A stretch of DNA of 64,000 bases, from assembly GCA_019671135.1 (NCBI GenBank), contig JAHRHY010000001.1, forward strand, positions 1,364,001 through 1,428,000, in the 5' to 3' direction. Below are positions 22,202 through 37,586 of the stretch, piece after piece; positions within the stretch are counted from its first letter, which is position 1, and the number at the start of each line of letters is the position of its first letter. The notes beneath the pieces were generated by a model. It saw only the letters and a list, made by a program, of their open reading frames with translations. It did no database searches and was not told the origin of the DNA. The translations under genes and the position numbers were made by a program. The DNA comes from Linnemannia hyalina (taxonomy: Eukaryota; Mortierellomycota; Mortierellomycetes; Mortierellales; Mortierellaceae).

Positions 22202-25200
22202 AGCAAGTCCAAAGTGGAGTCCTTGTATTTGAATGGCTGTTGAGGATGGATGCATATTAAAAGAAAGACGAAAGAACAAGAAAACCAATCGTTAAGAAAA
22301 CAAATGAAAATGGCGCACCATAAGAAAATAACAATGTGTAAAAACAAGCCATTAGACAAGTACAAACAAATGCGATGCCACATTAGTTTGGTCCGCCATC
22401 ATTTCTACAAAGAGTATCCATCCTACCTAACTGAATGGTGTAAAAATTACTGCGCGGGACTAAATATGCACGATCAACAAGATTAAAGGCGAGGAAAGAG
22501 ATGCAGAGAAAGAGAGAGGAAGCGAGAGAGGGGTCGTATTGTTAGGCTTTTGGGTTACTCAGACGGAGACGGGAGTCCAAACTACCCCCCTGAGATGTGT
22601 ATGTTCGAGTTTCTGACTTTGTTGTCAAAGGGTCGCGGCGCAACGCTGAATCGGAGCAAGGCTATCGCAACAAGGGGACAAACCCCCAAAAAATGACAAA
22701 AATTTTGACAACAAAACAAACGACCATCGGTGGGATACACGTAATAGCCGAAGAACAAAGGGTTCAGTAGTTTTAGACCGCATCAAAATAAGGGAGGATG
22801 AGAAGAAGCATCAAACAAGGCGTGCTCTCAAACAAGCAAAATAATGTGAGGATGGGGCACGACCAGCATCGTGTCCATTTTTTTTACGATCGCGCTGGGA
22901 CGATTGCGGGATGTGAGGGTGATTGATTGTACGGGAGGCATAGAAAGGCTCAAAGTTTTTTTGCCTTCACAACTGAGTTTGATTGTGCGACGTCGAGAAA
23001 GGATGCAAGGCTGCATGAAAGAGCTGGGAGAAGGGAACGAGAGGGGTGAAGAAGATTAAGGCGAACCGGAACCACTAACGGACCATATCAACAATGAAAA
23101 GTGCGCGATCAAAACCAGCCAGGGTCTGCAATCCGAGGCAATTGAGTCCGTGGAGGTGTAAATGTGCGTGAAGGAGTGGGGTGGAGTGGAGACAACAAAA
23201 GGATGGCTCTGCATACATAAAGCCAAGTGCGGAAGAATCTTTGAGAGCAAAGGCGCTCAAACGATGTTGCTGATCTGGTCGAAGGAAATTCAGGGTAGTG
23301 TTTGATGATTGTGGGGGAAGACGAATTGCCGAAGTACAAGGTTATGGACCGTGGCCTGAGGGGTCCAGATCTTGAGTACCTCTCACACCTAACTCCTGTT
23401 CATTGTTCTTTGTCTTTGTTTCCTTCTCCTCTTGTTGTTGTGCTGTTGTCGCCTTTTGGTGGAGGGAGAGAGATATATGCAAGACGGAAAACAATCAAAT
23501 AGAAACAACCCGAAATAAGCAAGAGACTTAGACTCACACGCGAACAAGATTCGGTGAAAGGAACAATCGAAAAGGAAGGAGAAAGAATGAAAGGAGAAAG
23601 AAAGGAGGAAAGGGGCGTGATAGGGCGTAAAACGAGGGACGTTGTGGTCCATCAATTGAAGGTTGAGAAGTAGTATGAGTGAAGATGAGGGTGGATGGCG
23701 AGTGTGTTTGCAGATGCGGAAGAAAAGAGTGGAAATGGAATGAATGCGGGTCGGAAGTGTCACAAAGGCATAATTAAGTATACTTTACTTACCCTTTGAT
23801 TGTTTAGCCGATCGAGATTGTTTTTGGAGAGAAAACCAAAGGTTCGAGTTAAAGGAGACAAGAGACGTCTAAAAAGTGAACAAATAAATGGAGTGGTTGG
23901 TTGAGTGGATGAGTGGGGAAGGCCAAGAAGTTTGTCTCAAAGGGATTTGAATAAGCACGAAAACAAGAGGAACGAAATGGCAGAATGGAATAAAGAAATG
24001 TTTGGATGGAGAGCGAGGCCCTCGGGCAATCGTGTCCAGAAGAACGGAGAAATGATCAACAGGCGGAGAAGCGAGGCTTTCCATCGAGGGATAGTCGTGT
24101 TTGCAGTGCAATGGTCAAATACGAATGGTCAGGGGAGAAGGCGAAGGGACGAAGGAATGAGGGGATGAGGCGACTAGGCACGAAGGGGTGCGGGTTGATT
24201 TTTTCTTCTTGTCGAGAGAGATTTGGTAGAGCATCTGCACTTGCATGCTGGATCATGCCAGTATGCAAGCCTATTGTTCTTATTTGTCTTTTCTTTTCTT
24301 TTCTTTCGAATGGTTTGCGTTTGTTGACATTGTGGTGCTTTTGTTGCCACCGTTGCATGTATAGATTGGAGGAGCGAGCGTCAATAGGGGTGGATGGCGC
24401 AAGTTTCGAGAGATAACAACATTGGAAAAGGAGTGCAGGAAAGGGAAGAGAGCGAGACAGAGAGGGAAAGCTTGGTCCTTTGCGAAACAGAGTACAACAA
24501 AACAAACAGAACAAAAAAAAAAAAAAGGGCGGGAGTGAACCACGGAAGTGTGGAAGGGTGGGTGTGGATGGACATGGATAATCATGCCGATGTGTGGTGT
24601 TCCAATTGGAGTTGTACCTGAGAGAAAGGGATGACTTTCTTGATGAAAAGATACTCCTGAGCTATTTGCTGGCTGTTGTGTCCCAATGGAGAAGGGGGGG
24701 GAAGAGGTCCAGAAGAAGGAACGACGGAGAGGAAAGAAATAATAAAGATCTGCAAGTGACGACTGTTGCTAACCTATTCGCGAGAGATGGAGGGAGGGAG
24801 ACGACAGGCCGGGAAGAAGAGAGAGGTTAGTGCGTGTTGTTGTTTGTATCTGTGTATGTGTATGTGCGTATGTGTTGAAGGGTTGGTTGGTTCAGAACAA
24901 TAATGCATGCTTGAATGAACAACATGCCTAAAAACAAGCAAACAAAAATCAAACACACAAACAAACACAGACAAACAAAACACAAACAAATAAGAAGAAA
25001 AGGAATTAAGAACACAAGTCTAGGCGGGTTGTTGTCGTTGTTGTTGAAGGGTGGACCAAGAGCAAAAAATGAAAAGAAGAGACAAAGTAAGGAAGGACCA
25101 TGAAGAAGAGGAGTGAGGATGGGATTGGACGAATGGGATTGGATAGATGGTGTGGTGACACAGAAACAGGGTGGGTGTGTAAGCCAAAAAAAAATGTACT

Positions 25201-25409
25201 GTAACGAGGCAATGAAAAATGCTTAAAATGAGAGATGGTAGTACCCTCAATACTCGATGCAATGCTTGATTGATAATGCCAATGATGATAGTGAAGGATG
25301 TGTAGGAGAAGAAGCATAGAAATAAAGAGTGCGATGAGAGGATTGGGGCGAAAAGGTGGGAGGATAGAGAGAGAGAAGGAAAAGAAGGAAAGAAGGAAAG
25401 AAAGTAAGG

Positions 25410-25439
25410 AAAAGAAAAGAAAAGAAAAGAAAAGAAAAG
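25410..25439 (+). repeat. (AAAAG)n microsatellite
   Basis: About six tandem AAAAG units occur within a long purine tract of the gene desert. Confidence 0.8.
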
Positions 25440-28400
25440 AAGAAAAAGTAGAAAAAAAAGAGAGGGAAGAGAAATGTATATATGGGCAATGAATTTATCA
25501 GTTGAAAGAGAATAGTATAGAAAAAAAGACTGATTGATTGACTGGGAGTTGTTGTTGTATGAAGTGGATCAATGGTTGCGAGAAGCAATGATTTGACTGA
25601 ATGGATGTGAATGTATGTATATATAGGCGATAGAATGAGGAACGAAGTGAGCAAAAAAGAATAAAAAAAAGGCCAAAACAGAAAGGGCCTTCCATCAGTC
25701 GCCTGCCTGCTTGCTTCCTTCTCTTCTTCGTCGTCGTCTTCTTCTCTCCTGTCTTTCGCTCTTCTTCTCTTCCCCTATGTCAATCAACCCTGTCAGCAAG
25801 AGTGTAATGTGTGAGAGCACAGGACGACTCCATGTCTGTGTTTGCGCGTCTGTGTATGGGACTAAAGTGAAAGAGCGGCTGATGGTGGTTGTTTGCATAT
25901 TCCCATTGAAAAGAAAAAGGTATAGATAAAAATAAAAGCCCGCCAAAAAAAAAGAATAGGATGGCATTGTAATTCATTCAAACAGTAAAGAATAACAACG
26001 CTAAACAGACCCATACAACTACGGCATCGCTCTGTCTCTCTTCCTTCTCGCTCTCTCTTCCATCATCCTCTTCTCTGTAAAAAGGGGTCAGAATTGAAGG
26101 CGAAAAAAAGAAGGGAACAATCAAACGTCCATGTTGCTGAACAGTAAAGAAAAAACGATGAGCTGATTGAGAAGACATGGGTGATTAGGCGTTGCTTCCT
26201 CCAGATTCTGTCGAGGAAGGGAGGTAGGAAGTAGAAGAAGAAAAACAACGACTCACAATGTCGTAGATGGACAGGAGACAGAAGGACGGATTGATGCAAT
26301 GCTGTCATTCAGTCAGTCTGCCAGTCTGCCAGACATGCCTACAGTCAGACAGACACAAAAATGGAAGTGAAAGACAAATGGACAGATAGACCGCAAGAAG
26401 ACGAAGAGCAGTAGTCGGATGTCATGAAAAAGGCATATTACCCTCATCTTTCCTCTTTCCTCTTCTCCTAACCCCTTCCTTTCCTCTTCCTCGTCCGCCT
26501 CCTACTTCATGCATATTCAACCCCCTACCTCCATTCACCTAGCCATTTCCTAGCAAGTCTCTCAGCATAGTTGTACTCTCTTGTTTTTTTGCGTGCGTGT
26601 CTTCATTCCATCAGGCCAATTTTTTTGTCTCCTTCAGTCAGGCACCGCATACTCAGGAAAACAGTAGACGAAAATCTCGGGAGAATATCCCAAATGATTG
26701 AGCGGCACAGTGAGCAACAAGACACAAAAAAAGGAGAGGAGAGAAAGAGAGCGTGAAAGAGAAAAAAAGGTGGAGGCGTATGGAGATGAATGGTCAACGG
26801 ATTGAAGCAGTAAAAAAGAACACGAAAGAAAGAGGGCCAGGAAAAGAAAGGCATGCTCACGCGTCAATTTAACAATCTGATGGCAGTTGAATATGCTCAA
26901 AGCAGCAGTCATGAAGACGAGGAGGAAGAAGAACAAAAGAAAAAGGATCAAAGAAGAAAGAAAAGACGAATGCTCGTTGCAACTCTGCATGGATGCGTTG
27001 ACATACATGTATATGTATGCATGTGCTATGAGTGATGAAGGAAAGAGGAAGGAAAGAGGAAGGAGTAAAATATAAAAAGAAGGAAGGAAGGAAAGAAAAG
27101 GAAAAAAAAGGAGAGGGAGAAGGAGAGGGAAAGTGAAGGAAAAGAACCCATTGAATATATATGATTGCTATAAAAGCAAAGCCAAAGGTAAAGCAAAGCC
27201 AGGAAGCAAGGACGCAAAGGAGAAGCAAGGAAGCAGCCAACAATGTAAATGGCAGCAGTGCAAGCATTACCACATCAATTATGAAAAATTAAGCTCTTTT
27301 GTAATTGACTGATGGATTCAAAGATGAACAATATGAAACAGACAGTTCGCTCTTCTGTTCCTTGCCCAGAACACTACCATCTATATAACAGCGCACAAGC
27401 ACCCGTAGATCTGACTATCGAACCTCTCTTGGAAGCACCTCTTTTTTAAGCCAATTTCAACATGGCTGGCAAAAAACACTACAAGAGAAGGGAAGTATGT
27501 GTGTGTGGGAAAGGGGAATGATAAGAACAGCGTTGGTCGAGGCAGGAATGAAGTCAATGAGAGTGTCCACTGACACACATGGACCCATAGAAAAAGGTAT
27601 GAAACAAAAAAGTATGCGCACGAGGGCTGTCTTTCCCTTTGGGAGACATCCAAGATTAATGTGGTTGCTCCTGGAAGAGAGAAGAATGAGTTTCCCTGCC
27701 TCGATAAAGGGCGAAGGAGTGTGGAGTTTCACCTTCTTTTTGTTGGTGGCGAAGGGAGGTAGGGTTGAAATGTGGCGATGTTACGTTTTTTGTCGTTGTA
27801 GGTTGGTGTAGGTTGTTGGTTCCCAGAAAATAAAAAATGTGGTATAAGCCTGTGCGGTGCAGGAGCTACTTTGTCAGCCAAATACTTTTTTGTGCGATGC
27901 TTGGGGAGATGTGGGGGAAGAGGAAGGGGAGGGGAAGGACAGTTTGGATGTTGTGTACAGTATTTTACAAACGAGAGTATATGAAGGGGAAACCATGGTG
28001 GCACCAAGGTCCCTTTTTTCCCTTCTTGTTTGATTTTGGCTCGGGAGGGTTCAATGCGGGAGTGGGTATGAAAAGAATCAGTTTTATAAGGTACATCGGA
28101 TCGATTGTTCGAAATACAACGATGTACAAAATGACGATCACCCCCCCAGTACAAAAAGAAAGGGAAGATGAAAAGAACGAATTAAGGGTTGAAGGAATGG
28201 ATATATAACAGAGGAGAGGGAGGCTAAAGGGAGTGTGGAGCGGGACGTACGTTGTAATCGGCAAAAACAAAGAGTGTCAGGAGAGGAAGAGATTGAGGAG
28301 TGTCGTCGTCGTCGTTGTCGTCGGCGTCGGCAATGGTTTCGAAGAGGCGGGAAAAAAATTAAAGAGGGGGGAGTGGAGAAGGACGACAGGTGGTTTGTGT

Positions 28401-31400
28401 GTTGAGGATTGAGCGTTGAGGGTTTGAGACAGGAGGAGGAGAGAGGGGAGAGGGCGATGTGGTTGCAGGTGATGTCGTAGTTGATGGCGGTGATGGGTGT
28501 GATTGTGGGCGACGAAAGAGTGGAATGAGGGATAGAGTAGGAAAAGGAGAGGAAGGGCACAGCGAGGAAGGAAAGAATTGAATGGAGGAGGAAGGACAGG
28601 AGAAGTAGGGAGAAGTAGGGAGAAGATATGAGACAGAGGGAGAGAAGGGGAAAAGGAAAAGAAAAAGAGTTGAAAGATGAAGAAGAGGGAAGAGAGAAGG
28701 AGAAAAGAAAGGAGAAGAGAAAGAAGGAAAAGAAGAGAAGAAAGAGAGAGGGAGAAGAGAAAGGAAGAAGGAAAAAGGGCCGAGCTGAACGAAAGGGAGA
28801 GAAATGACTATGACTGTAAGCGAGAGAGAAGACAATTCAAAAATGTTCGTTTTTATTCTAAAAAACAATCTATCAATTGAATGAGCTCTTTCATTTTCTG
28901 TTGGAGTTCATTCAGTTCAGTTGGATGATATCAACTCATACATAAAAAAACGGCTCTTTCCTTCTTCTTGTTCTGCTGCTTCTCTTGTGTAGGTACTTGC
29001 TACTACTACTACTACAATACCCAATACATTCACTACAGTTGATGGATAGTTTTAGAGCTTCTTTTTCCATGTTCATGTTCATTTGGATGGCGAACAAGCC
29101 TCTTTGTACCGTGTAATACATCTCATCTCCTCCTCTTACTCGCATACTCTCCGCTCACTTATAATGGCCATGGTAAAATAGAAGCAGCGTAACCATCGCA
29201 CACCCATAGGCCCATCATTCGGAAAGGGAAGAAGAAAGAAGGAAAAAGAAGAAATGAAATCAACCCAATGCTGTCCATGTCGCAACCTGCTATTTTTTTC
29301 AACAGCGGCAACAAATAAACAAAAAAGAAACCTAACATCCCTTCCGGCCGTGGATGCTCTTCTTGCGATGCTAATGCTCTCGCCTTGTCTCGTCTTACTT
29401 TACTTTACCTCTTTCTTCTCTCATTGACTTCTCGGTCCCTTTTATCACTGAAATGTTAGCCTTATTGTTGCACTGGCCGTAAACTATCAGGGTACTTGTT
29501 TCTCATCGTTCAAACTCTCTATTGCATACACTTCACCAAAAGAAAAGGACGTTTCGAACCCTCATTTCTCACAGCGAGAGCCGTGGAACATGAACACAAC
29601 AAGACAAATAAAAAAGGGCGGGATGTATGAGAGATGGAGAAGAGTAAACGAAAAGAGATGGAGAGGGAAGAACATTAGATTCTTTTTTGGTCGACCTTCG
29701 ATGGATCGACACATGAAGGACCAAAAAAAAGGAGACGGCATGGCATTCGACCTTCCCCCCCTCATGGGTTTTTGAACAATTACGAGGCCCGATTGAATGG
29801 TTAATGGGACGACTATTGACTGTCTCTTGTCCAGATTGCCTGATCGAAATACAACGTGTGCATTTTGCTCGGTCTCTTCTCTCCCATCCGATCTGATGCG
29901 AAAAAGAGTCTCTTTTATTCTCATGTTATCGTATATAATCACTCCTTTTGGATCATCCCTTTCGTGATAGCCCGAGAAAATACAACGGTGATCAAATGGG
30001 TCAAGTTAAGCTCGAGAGAGGTTCACAGACCAAAACGAGGGTGACAAGGACTTAAATAAGTTAACGCCGATGGCGATGATGACGATAACACTATGGTATG
30101 TGTAGCCATGTCCTTGCAATGCATTTCGTGTTGTTTTGTTGACATTCTTATATGCTGATCAACCCCTCGTTTCCTTTGTTGTTGTTTTTGTCACATCAAT
30201 GTTCGTCTGTTCGCTTTTGCCAGGGGTTCGTTGGTTTTTGTGTTCTATTGTTTTCGTTCTGCTTCTTTCATGCGATGATTCTCAGACACAAGGAACACAT
30301 TGTTTGCATTATTGTTCTTGAGAACAAAGGAGGAGAGCAAAAGGAGAGAAAAGGAAGAAGGGAAGTGGCGAAAAACGCAAGACATAGGAATAACAAACAT
30401 AAAGGGTGGAGAAAGAAAGACATACATACATACGCAGTTGCGCGAAGGGAAGGGAAGGAAAGTGAAGGGAAAGGGATGGGAAAGGAGGAATATCGGTGTC
30501 ACCCTGTTTTCTTTTCCTCCTCGCCCTCTGCTTCCTTGTCTTCCTGGGCTTCCACCAATTCGTGAGGGTGGGTTTTCCCATTGACTCTCAGATGGTTCGT
30601 GTTTTGTCTCAACTCTCAACAGGTAAAAGACAAGAGAGGAATGAGAACGATGTGGGATGGTACGACCATCTCGGACAACCGTGCTCATTGACTCTGATTA
30701 TCTTTCCACCCCCCTAACCTCTTCGTCTTATTCTTGTTCTTCTCCATCTCTCTCTCTCCCTTTGTCTCAACTATCGCCTTGCAAATGTCCTTGGTATCTA
30801 TCTTATCGCTTCTCTCTTTTCAAACAAACACATTTAAACCAAACTTGACCCAACCCTCTCTTCCGTTGTATGAAAAGAACGGCCGCTCTTTTGGTGGGTC
30901 TTGTTGTTTGTACATATCTCAGGGTTGATAAAGCAAACGCTCCAAGAACAAAAGCATCCAAACGGACATAAAGAGATCCAAGCGTGTCTCTCAGTAATGC
31001 AGGTTTTTAGCTGGGGTCCTCCCTTCTTCTGTCGCCTTTTCTGTTTTGGCGTCGTTGACCAACAATAACAACAGGAATCCAACAGGAGTAAACCAAAACA
31101 AAGCAAAAACAAGAAAAACCAGACAACGGCTGTCCTCACCTTCTCCTTCAGTTTTCCTTCCTGCACTCTGTCTCCTCATTTCTGTTGTTCTTTTCTCCTT
31201 CTCCTTCTCTTTCTCCTTCTACTCCTGCGACTCCTTTGAAGAACACAAATATTTAGAGCCTAATCGTGCGAATCGAAAACGGCACGGTAGCGAGTCGTTT
31301 TTTCTAATTTCACCTTCCCTTGCCTGTGGTAGGTTCGATGAGAGAAGATGGACGGACGAGCAGAAAAAACTAAGGACGACTAAAGAAGTAAAATTCTCAT

Positions 31401-34400
31401 CGGGGATAACTGTCTCCCCACCCATTGGAGAGAGTAGAAAAAAAAATAACAAACAACAACAAAACTATCTGGACAATGCGATTCAATGTGCGACCATTGA
31501 ATAACAAAACAACCACCAACCCTTCTTTTTAACACTTCCATCAGGTACATGATGTAAAGTACCCTTTTTTTTCTTTCACCCCTTTGGTCCCTTCTCTCTT
31601 ACTCACACTCACACTCCTTGACTTTCCTCCTTTCTTCTTTTGTCCCTCTTTCTTTTCTGTTGCCTCAGTTGGTGGTTCTGTTCTGTCATTAGTATCCAAA
31701 CAAGGGTACATGCACTCGTTTTCATCTTCTCATTCTGCTATCGAACATGTCTTCATGAATTAGACACGACAAAACTCAATACAAAGATAGCTGTTTCAAA
31801 AGGAACCACCCAGATGGGACGTTTGTGCATTCATTGTGACTCGACCCTTTTTTTCTGTTGATTATTACTACTGTACTGTACATACATACTTTTAGATTTC
31901 TCAATGGTCGGTCGAATGAGATTGAAAAAAAGGAAAGGGAAATGAACAATGATCAATTGGCCGTTCATACGCAGGGCATATATCAAAAAAAAAACTTATT
32001 CAACCTTGAATGGAGAGAGACAGAGGCAGAACAAGAAAAGGGCTATCGCACGAAAGTAAAAAGAGAGTTAAGAGAGAGAAGGAGAATTGGAAAGGTTGGG
32101 ATTGAAGGGAAATGGAAGCAAAGCACCCACACACCCACAGACAAAAGGTACACAGACGTAAGGCAGTGGGGCCGAGAGCGACAGACTCATGTTTTAATAT
32201 GCCGGAGAAGGAAATGATCTCTTATTCTTATTCCCGCTGGCTATCCGGGGGTGGTATTCTGTTCACTATTCTCCGGCCGGGCCTTCCCTTTTCTTCTTTC
32301 TATCGGACCTCACAAAGAAAAAGAAAATAAACGGCTTAAATATCCAGATAGAGAAAGAACAAGTAAAAATTGTGAAATGTACTGCACACTCGAGATCACT
32401 CAAGCATAGCAAAAGGGCAGCCAGCGTTGAGAAGGCGACAAAAAAAAAGTGGAGAAAGAAAAACACCGCAGTTCTGATTGGAGAGAAGATATTTGAGCAA
32501 ACGAACGAACAACGGTTTCCTTCTCCTTTCGTTCTTTCCTTCCTTGTTGTGGTTCTTTGCGGCCGCTTATTGCACGATTGAAACCTACACAGCTTGTTCC
32601 ATCTCCACGCTAGGAAGGATGAGTTCATTCATCGTCAATTGCTGATCCTCTGATAGTTACAAGTGTAAACGAAATAAAGAAGCAAGGCGAGGATGTTCCG
32701 GGGTCTCAAAGTGAATTGTGGATGAGTGAATGGTTAAGTGAGGCGAATGTGCAGATGTGTATTCTAAGCTTAGTATGATTGTATGTGGCCCTAATCAGAG
32801 AGAAGGGTGACCCAGTCAGTTACTCTGGCCTACACACAAGCAACGAACTCCACCCTTTATTTTTCTGTGCTCCCTTTTTCTTCCCTTTCACTCTGACCCT
32901 CTTCACCCTCGTTCCTATCACACGGCTCCCACGATTCCAAAGGCGCACCATTACATAAACATCTACCCATCTCTTTTTTCTAAACACCTTTGGTATTGAA
33001 TGAAGATCCACTCTTTACTACTCTACTTACAGTGGGGGGGTTTTGGAGGGAGAGACATCGACAGAAAGAAAAGGCAGAGAGAAAGAGAGCACAAAGCACT
33101 GTTAAGAGACAGAAGGAACGTATGACCAAGCCAAAGATGCTCACGGATTGCTTTTTGTTGCTCACAATCATCTTCGATGGATTTCAACAGAGTCCATCCA
33201 TCTTCTGTGTTGTCGTTCATTATAGTCTACATAGGCACAGATGCCCCATTCTCAAAATGCTATTTTTTCACTCTCTCTTTTGTCGCCTTTTTTTTTTGTG
33301 GGTGCTTGCTGAGCACAGAGCTTCTAGTGAAAAAAACAAGGGCCTTTCCTTTCCTTTCCTCCATAAGGGTAGCCGCTAGAGGGGTGGTTTTGGTGGTCCC
33401 TCACCTCACCAATTGATGGCTCACTTATGCTGGCTCTCTTTTTTTTCTGTTGTTTGGTGTGTTTTTCTATTTTTCCTCACAAGAGCGCTATGGTACGGTT
33501 TTTTTGCTTTGTCAGAGAGGAATGTGTCCTTGCCCATTTGAAAATCAAGGTTTTTTGCTCGTTGGGTAATAGATGCGGGACAGGGGGACCTTGCCACTTG
33601 CGTAAACAAAGGGACTCCCTCCCCACCCTAGTGGACGATCCACGGAACAGAATGATATCGAGTCAGGAAACGTATTATTTTAGATTCGCATTCATCAGGG
33701 TTAAAATGGAAGAGGGGGGTTAGACCAAGAGGGAAAGAAAGTGAACAAACAGAGAGCGATGCGCTCGAAAATCCATCATCCGTTCGACGACGATGATAAA
33801 CGAGCGAGCAACGGATGCTTGCTATATTTGAACCACTCGAAGAGCACTTTCTTTTTTACTTTTTTTGTTTTGTATGCTGACACTTTTCCTCGCTACCTAT
33901 TCGTAGGGAGAAAGACGAGGGGGAGTGAGCTTCTTTTCTGCGAGGTGATGGTTCATGGGTCACTTCACTTTTTACCTTTTCTTCTCCGTAGAGTACTTCT
34001 CTAATATCGTTTTTGGTTTTCGCCTTCTGGTCACAGGCCTCAAAAAAGTACAAGGGACCTCATTGCCTTTGTCAGGCCTGGTCCTTCTTGTTTATGATGG
34101 AGGTTAAGTAAGTGAGCAAGTGGACACTTCCCCTCTCACCCCTGAACTACTCTAATTCTCTTTCCCCCTCTCAACCTTCCATCTAAGAAGAAAAAAAGCA
34201 AGAGAGGAACGATAATAGAAGGGCCACTTGGCCGTCCTGCCTCCTCTATTTCATTGATGGAAGCTGTCTATTATTGGGCTGTAGAAAACACACGGGGGTG
34301 GGTGGTCAGAAGTGTCTACAGACTGAAGGAACCACCTGTGCTCCAATTCCTTTCTTTCCGTTGTCCCTATATTATTTTCGTAGAAGAACACATGCTTAAT

Positions 34401-35910
34401 TGCAGAGAGGGTGGGCGACATCATCATCAAGGGGTTGGTTGTTGCGCAATAGATGTAAAGGACATCATGTACCATCGCAATATTTATTGTCATACCTTCG
34501 ATATGGTACCACATGATCATCCAACGGTTGGCGAGGACAATGGGAAACAAAGGAGGGGATTCGCCATTCGGTACAATACAACTAACATTACCCATCCTAT
34601 GGCATTTCCCAAAACAACGGTTCCCCGACTAGTTAGTGTTAACAAAAACCACGCCTGGCATGCTGATGTTCATGCTACAGCACAATTTCAACCATCTCAA
34701 TTTTTTTGCTATGCTCTTTTTTGTTTGTTTGTTTGTTTGTTTTGGTGGTCGGTCTTACGTGTAGAGTTGAACCAGGTTGGTTGTCCACCCATTGCCGATC
34801 GATCGGGGTGTCTGAGACTCATTATTTGGACCCGCCCAGATAAACATCGTAAAGTATAATCGAGCAATCGGACGCGCGTAGTTTGCGCATGCCTATAAGA
34901 GGGGCGATATAATACATCGCAGAGCAAAAACAATGATAATATAGCAATCAAAGGACAAGCACAACTGCATACACAGGAGGACACTCTTGCAACTTCCAGA
35001 GTCAGAGAGACAAACAAACAGCCATCTGAAGCACACAAAAAGAGAGCGCAATGATAGAAAAACAACGCAACACAAAAAAAAAAGGGGGGGGGGCTAGGGA
35101 AGGAGGGAAGGAGGGTTTGGTGTGTCAACAGGAAATAAGGGCTCACATCCACATCCTTCCTTTTTCCCTGGCAGCTTTCTATTACCTTCCAGGGTACTCT
35201 TTCTTTGTCGTTGTTCAATTAATGTGTACAAGAAGGACTGTATATCTACAAAACCGCACAGGTAAACAATGTAATGCAAGCTGACACACACGCAAACAAC
35301 CCTGGCATAGAAGGGAACGAAAATAATGCGATCTAAAAAACTGTTGTTTTGGTTGTTGGGTTGTTGGGTTGATGCGGGTGGAGGTGTGGGTGCATTGGTT
35401 TTTGTTGATTGATCATGTTATGTCAAGTGCAGGTGCTCCCGATGTATCCTCCTCCTCCGTTTCTCCCTCACTTCTCTCTCCTTCTCTCTCTGCCTTTCGG
35501 TTGACGACATCAGTTGAGCAAACTACTGCCTTGTGTGAGGAAAACGATGGTTCATTTAATTACATCTTGTTTGCCGCCCATTTGTTTGCTCGCGAAAAGA
35601 CAAAAAGAAGGGGACAGAGAGGACAATTTGTGATTTGTTTGGTTGTGTGTGACACTCTCCTTCATGATGCACTCTCCTCCCTTGATGCACTCAAGTTGAA
35701 CGAAATGAAAAGTGCCGTTTTGTAACGATGGTGTGTTTGTGTGTTCTTCGTTGCATGAGATGCACTGTACTCTGCACCATCCTGGCTCACTCCCTTCTCT
35801 GTTTCCTCTATCCTCCTGTATTTGTGTGCATCGGTGTGTCATTCTGCAACCCCAATGGCCAAGCACAATGAACACTAGCGCCATTTTCTATTTTGTTTCT
35901 TTGTGCTCAC

Positions 35911-35933
35911 TTTTTTTTTTTTTTTTTTTTTTT
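35911..35933 (+). repeat. T23 homopolymer
   Basis: Twenty-three consecutive T followed by AGGG, within the gene desert. It resembles an over-long splice acceptor but has no coding sequence after it. Confidence 0.85.
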
Positions 35934-37586
35934 AGGGTGTAGTATCCTGAGTTATTTTATTTGTATAGCGGCTGTGGAATTGGACCCTGCCAGCATACTC
36001 CATGCTTGTGTTCCCTGGAGAAAAGATAGATGGATGGACGCTAAATGGAATGACAAATAATGTGACGCAAGGTTTATTGTATTTGTATTTGAATCTTACC
36101 ATGGCGCGAAAAAAAAAAAAGTGCGGGCGAGTACAGTAAGTGACCTATCGTGACCGTTACGGTAAGTGGATGAGTGGTGGTCGCGTTTAATGTTTTAGAA
36201 ATGGGTGAGACCGACAGAGTGAAAAACGGAACGATGTCATTTGATAGTGTTACTATCACTGATCACAGACTCGCACACACAAAAAGCTAACGTCTGTATC
36301 AACTGTGCCAATGGTAATTTACGAGAAAAAAGAAATGAATGGTAAGGTGAGAGGATGGGGATGGGATGAGGATTAGGATGGGATGATAGTGGGATGTATG
36401 ATGTGAGATAGATGAACGACCCTGTTACCTTTTCTTCCTATCTTCCATGTCCTTCCATGTCCTCCCATGTCCTCCCATCCTTCTGTAATCACGGCCTGTA
36501 TCCTCCCCAACGTTCACGGTTTGTAATCTCACCCCATCTTTCTGATGCAGTTTTCCCTCTCCTTCTCTCTCTCTCGTTCTCTCTCCTCTTTTTGAATTTG
36601 TTACTACTACAGCAATATGCACAGATGGAGGAAAACCAAGACAACAAACAAAATATCATCAACAACATGTGCGATTCCTGCATAGAGTTTTTTTTCTTGG
36701 TCTGCATTAACGGGTCCCTCTGTGAAAGAGTCACACGGAGAGAGAAGGGACCGATAGGGGTGATGGTGAAGGGACTGTTATGTCTTTTCTCTCTGTCTCT
36801 ATGCAAGAAAGTCCATGTCCCTTCTCTGTTCTCGCCCAAATAGAAAGTGCGTGATGGATGAAAGAAAAACAACAAACCTTATGCGAGCTTTTCTAGCATG
36901 CCTTCTCTCTCCCTTCCCTCCCTCCCTCTCTCTCGCTAGCTCCTCCCTGTGTGTTTCTCTCTCCTCTTCTATCGTTTCTGTCAGCTTTTTTTTTTGTTAT
37001 TGTGCAGATTTGTTGACACTAACCTGCCCAAAAATAACTGGCTGGTATGTTCAACCACCCTCTTCCCTTCTGATACATCTCTTTTTTCCTCGTGCAGGGC
37101 GAGGAGAGACAGAGAGCAATCGGGAGGACAGGGAACACAACCAGGGACTGGATTATGAATGGACAGAAAGAAACAAAGACGCGGGCTCGACGTTAGTTCG
37201 TCCATACCTTTTCCCTCCATAACAAACAACAAATAAGGTATACATCCATGGGTACTGGTTCACTACGTTCTTCTATTCATCCTTTCCCTTTCCACCCCAA
37301 CAATAGTCTACTTTGATGAAGAGTGAAGAGGCCTCATCCAGCTTTGTACCTCTGTTCTTACTGGTCCAAGCTCCCTCCTTCCCTCATGCAAGGATATCCA
37401 CAAAGACGCAACAATTGATGAAGAGGTTGGAGTCAGCAATAACAAACAACAAACAGGCAAATAGGCGAACACAAAGAAGGAGACCCTGCAGCCAAAAAGG
37501 ATACATGAGCATAAGCTACCTTGAATACCCCCGTTCGTCTTTTCGCTAGGATACTACAAAGGGCTCACACTCTTGCATCCTTTTGC

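Noticed and set aside
28359..28868. 169-codon minus-strand frame rich in Ser, Pro, Phe and Leu
   Set aside because: It is the translation of a long pyrimidine tract; the composition repeats throughout the desert with no splice context.
29540..29575. Minus-strand B-box-like GGTTCGAAAC
   Set aside because: Flanking bases do not form a T-stem and there is no matching A-box or acceptor stem.
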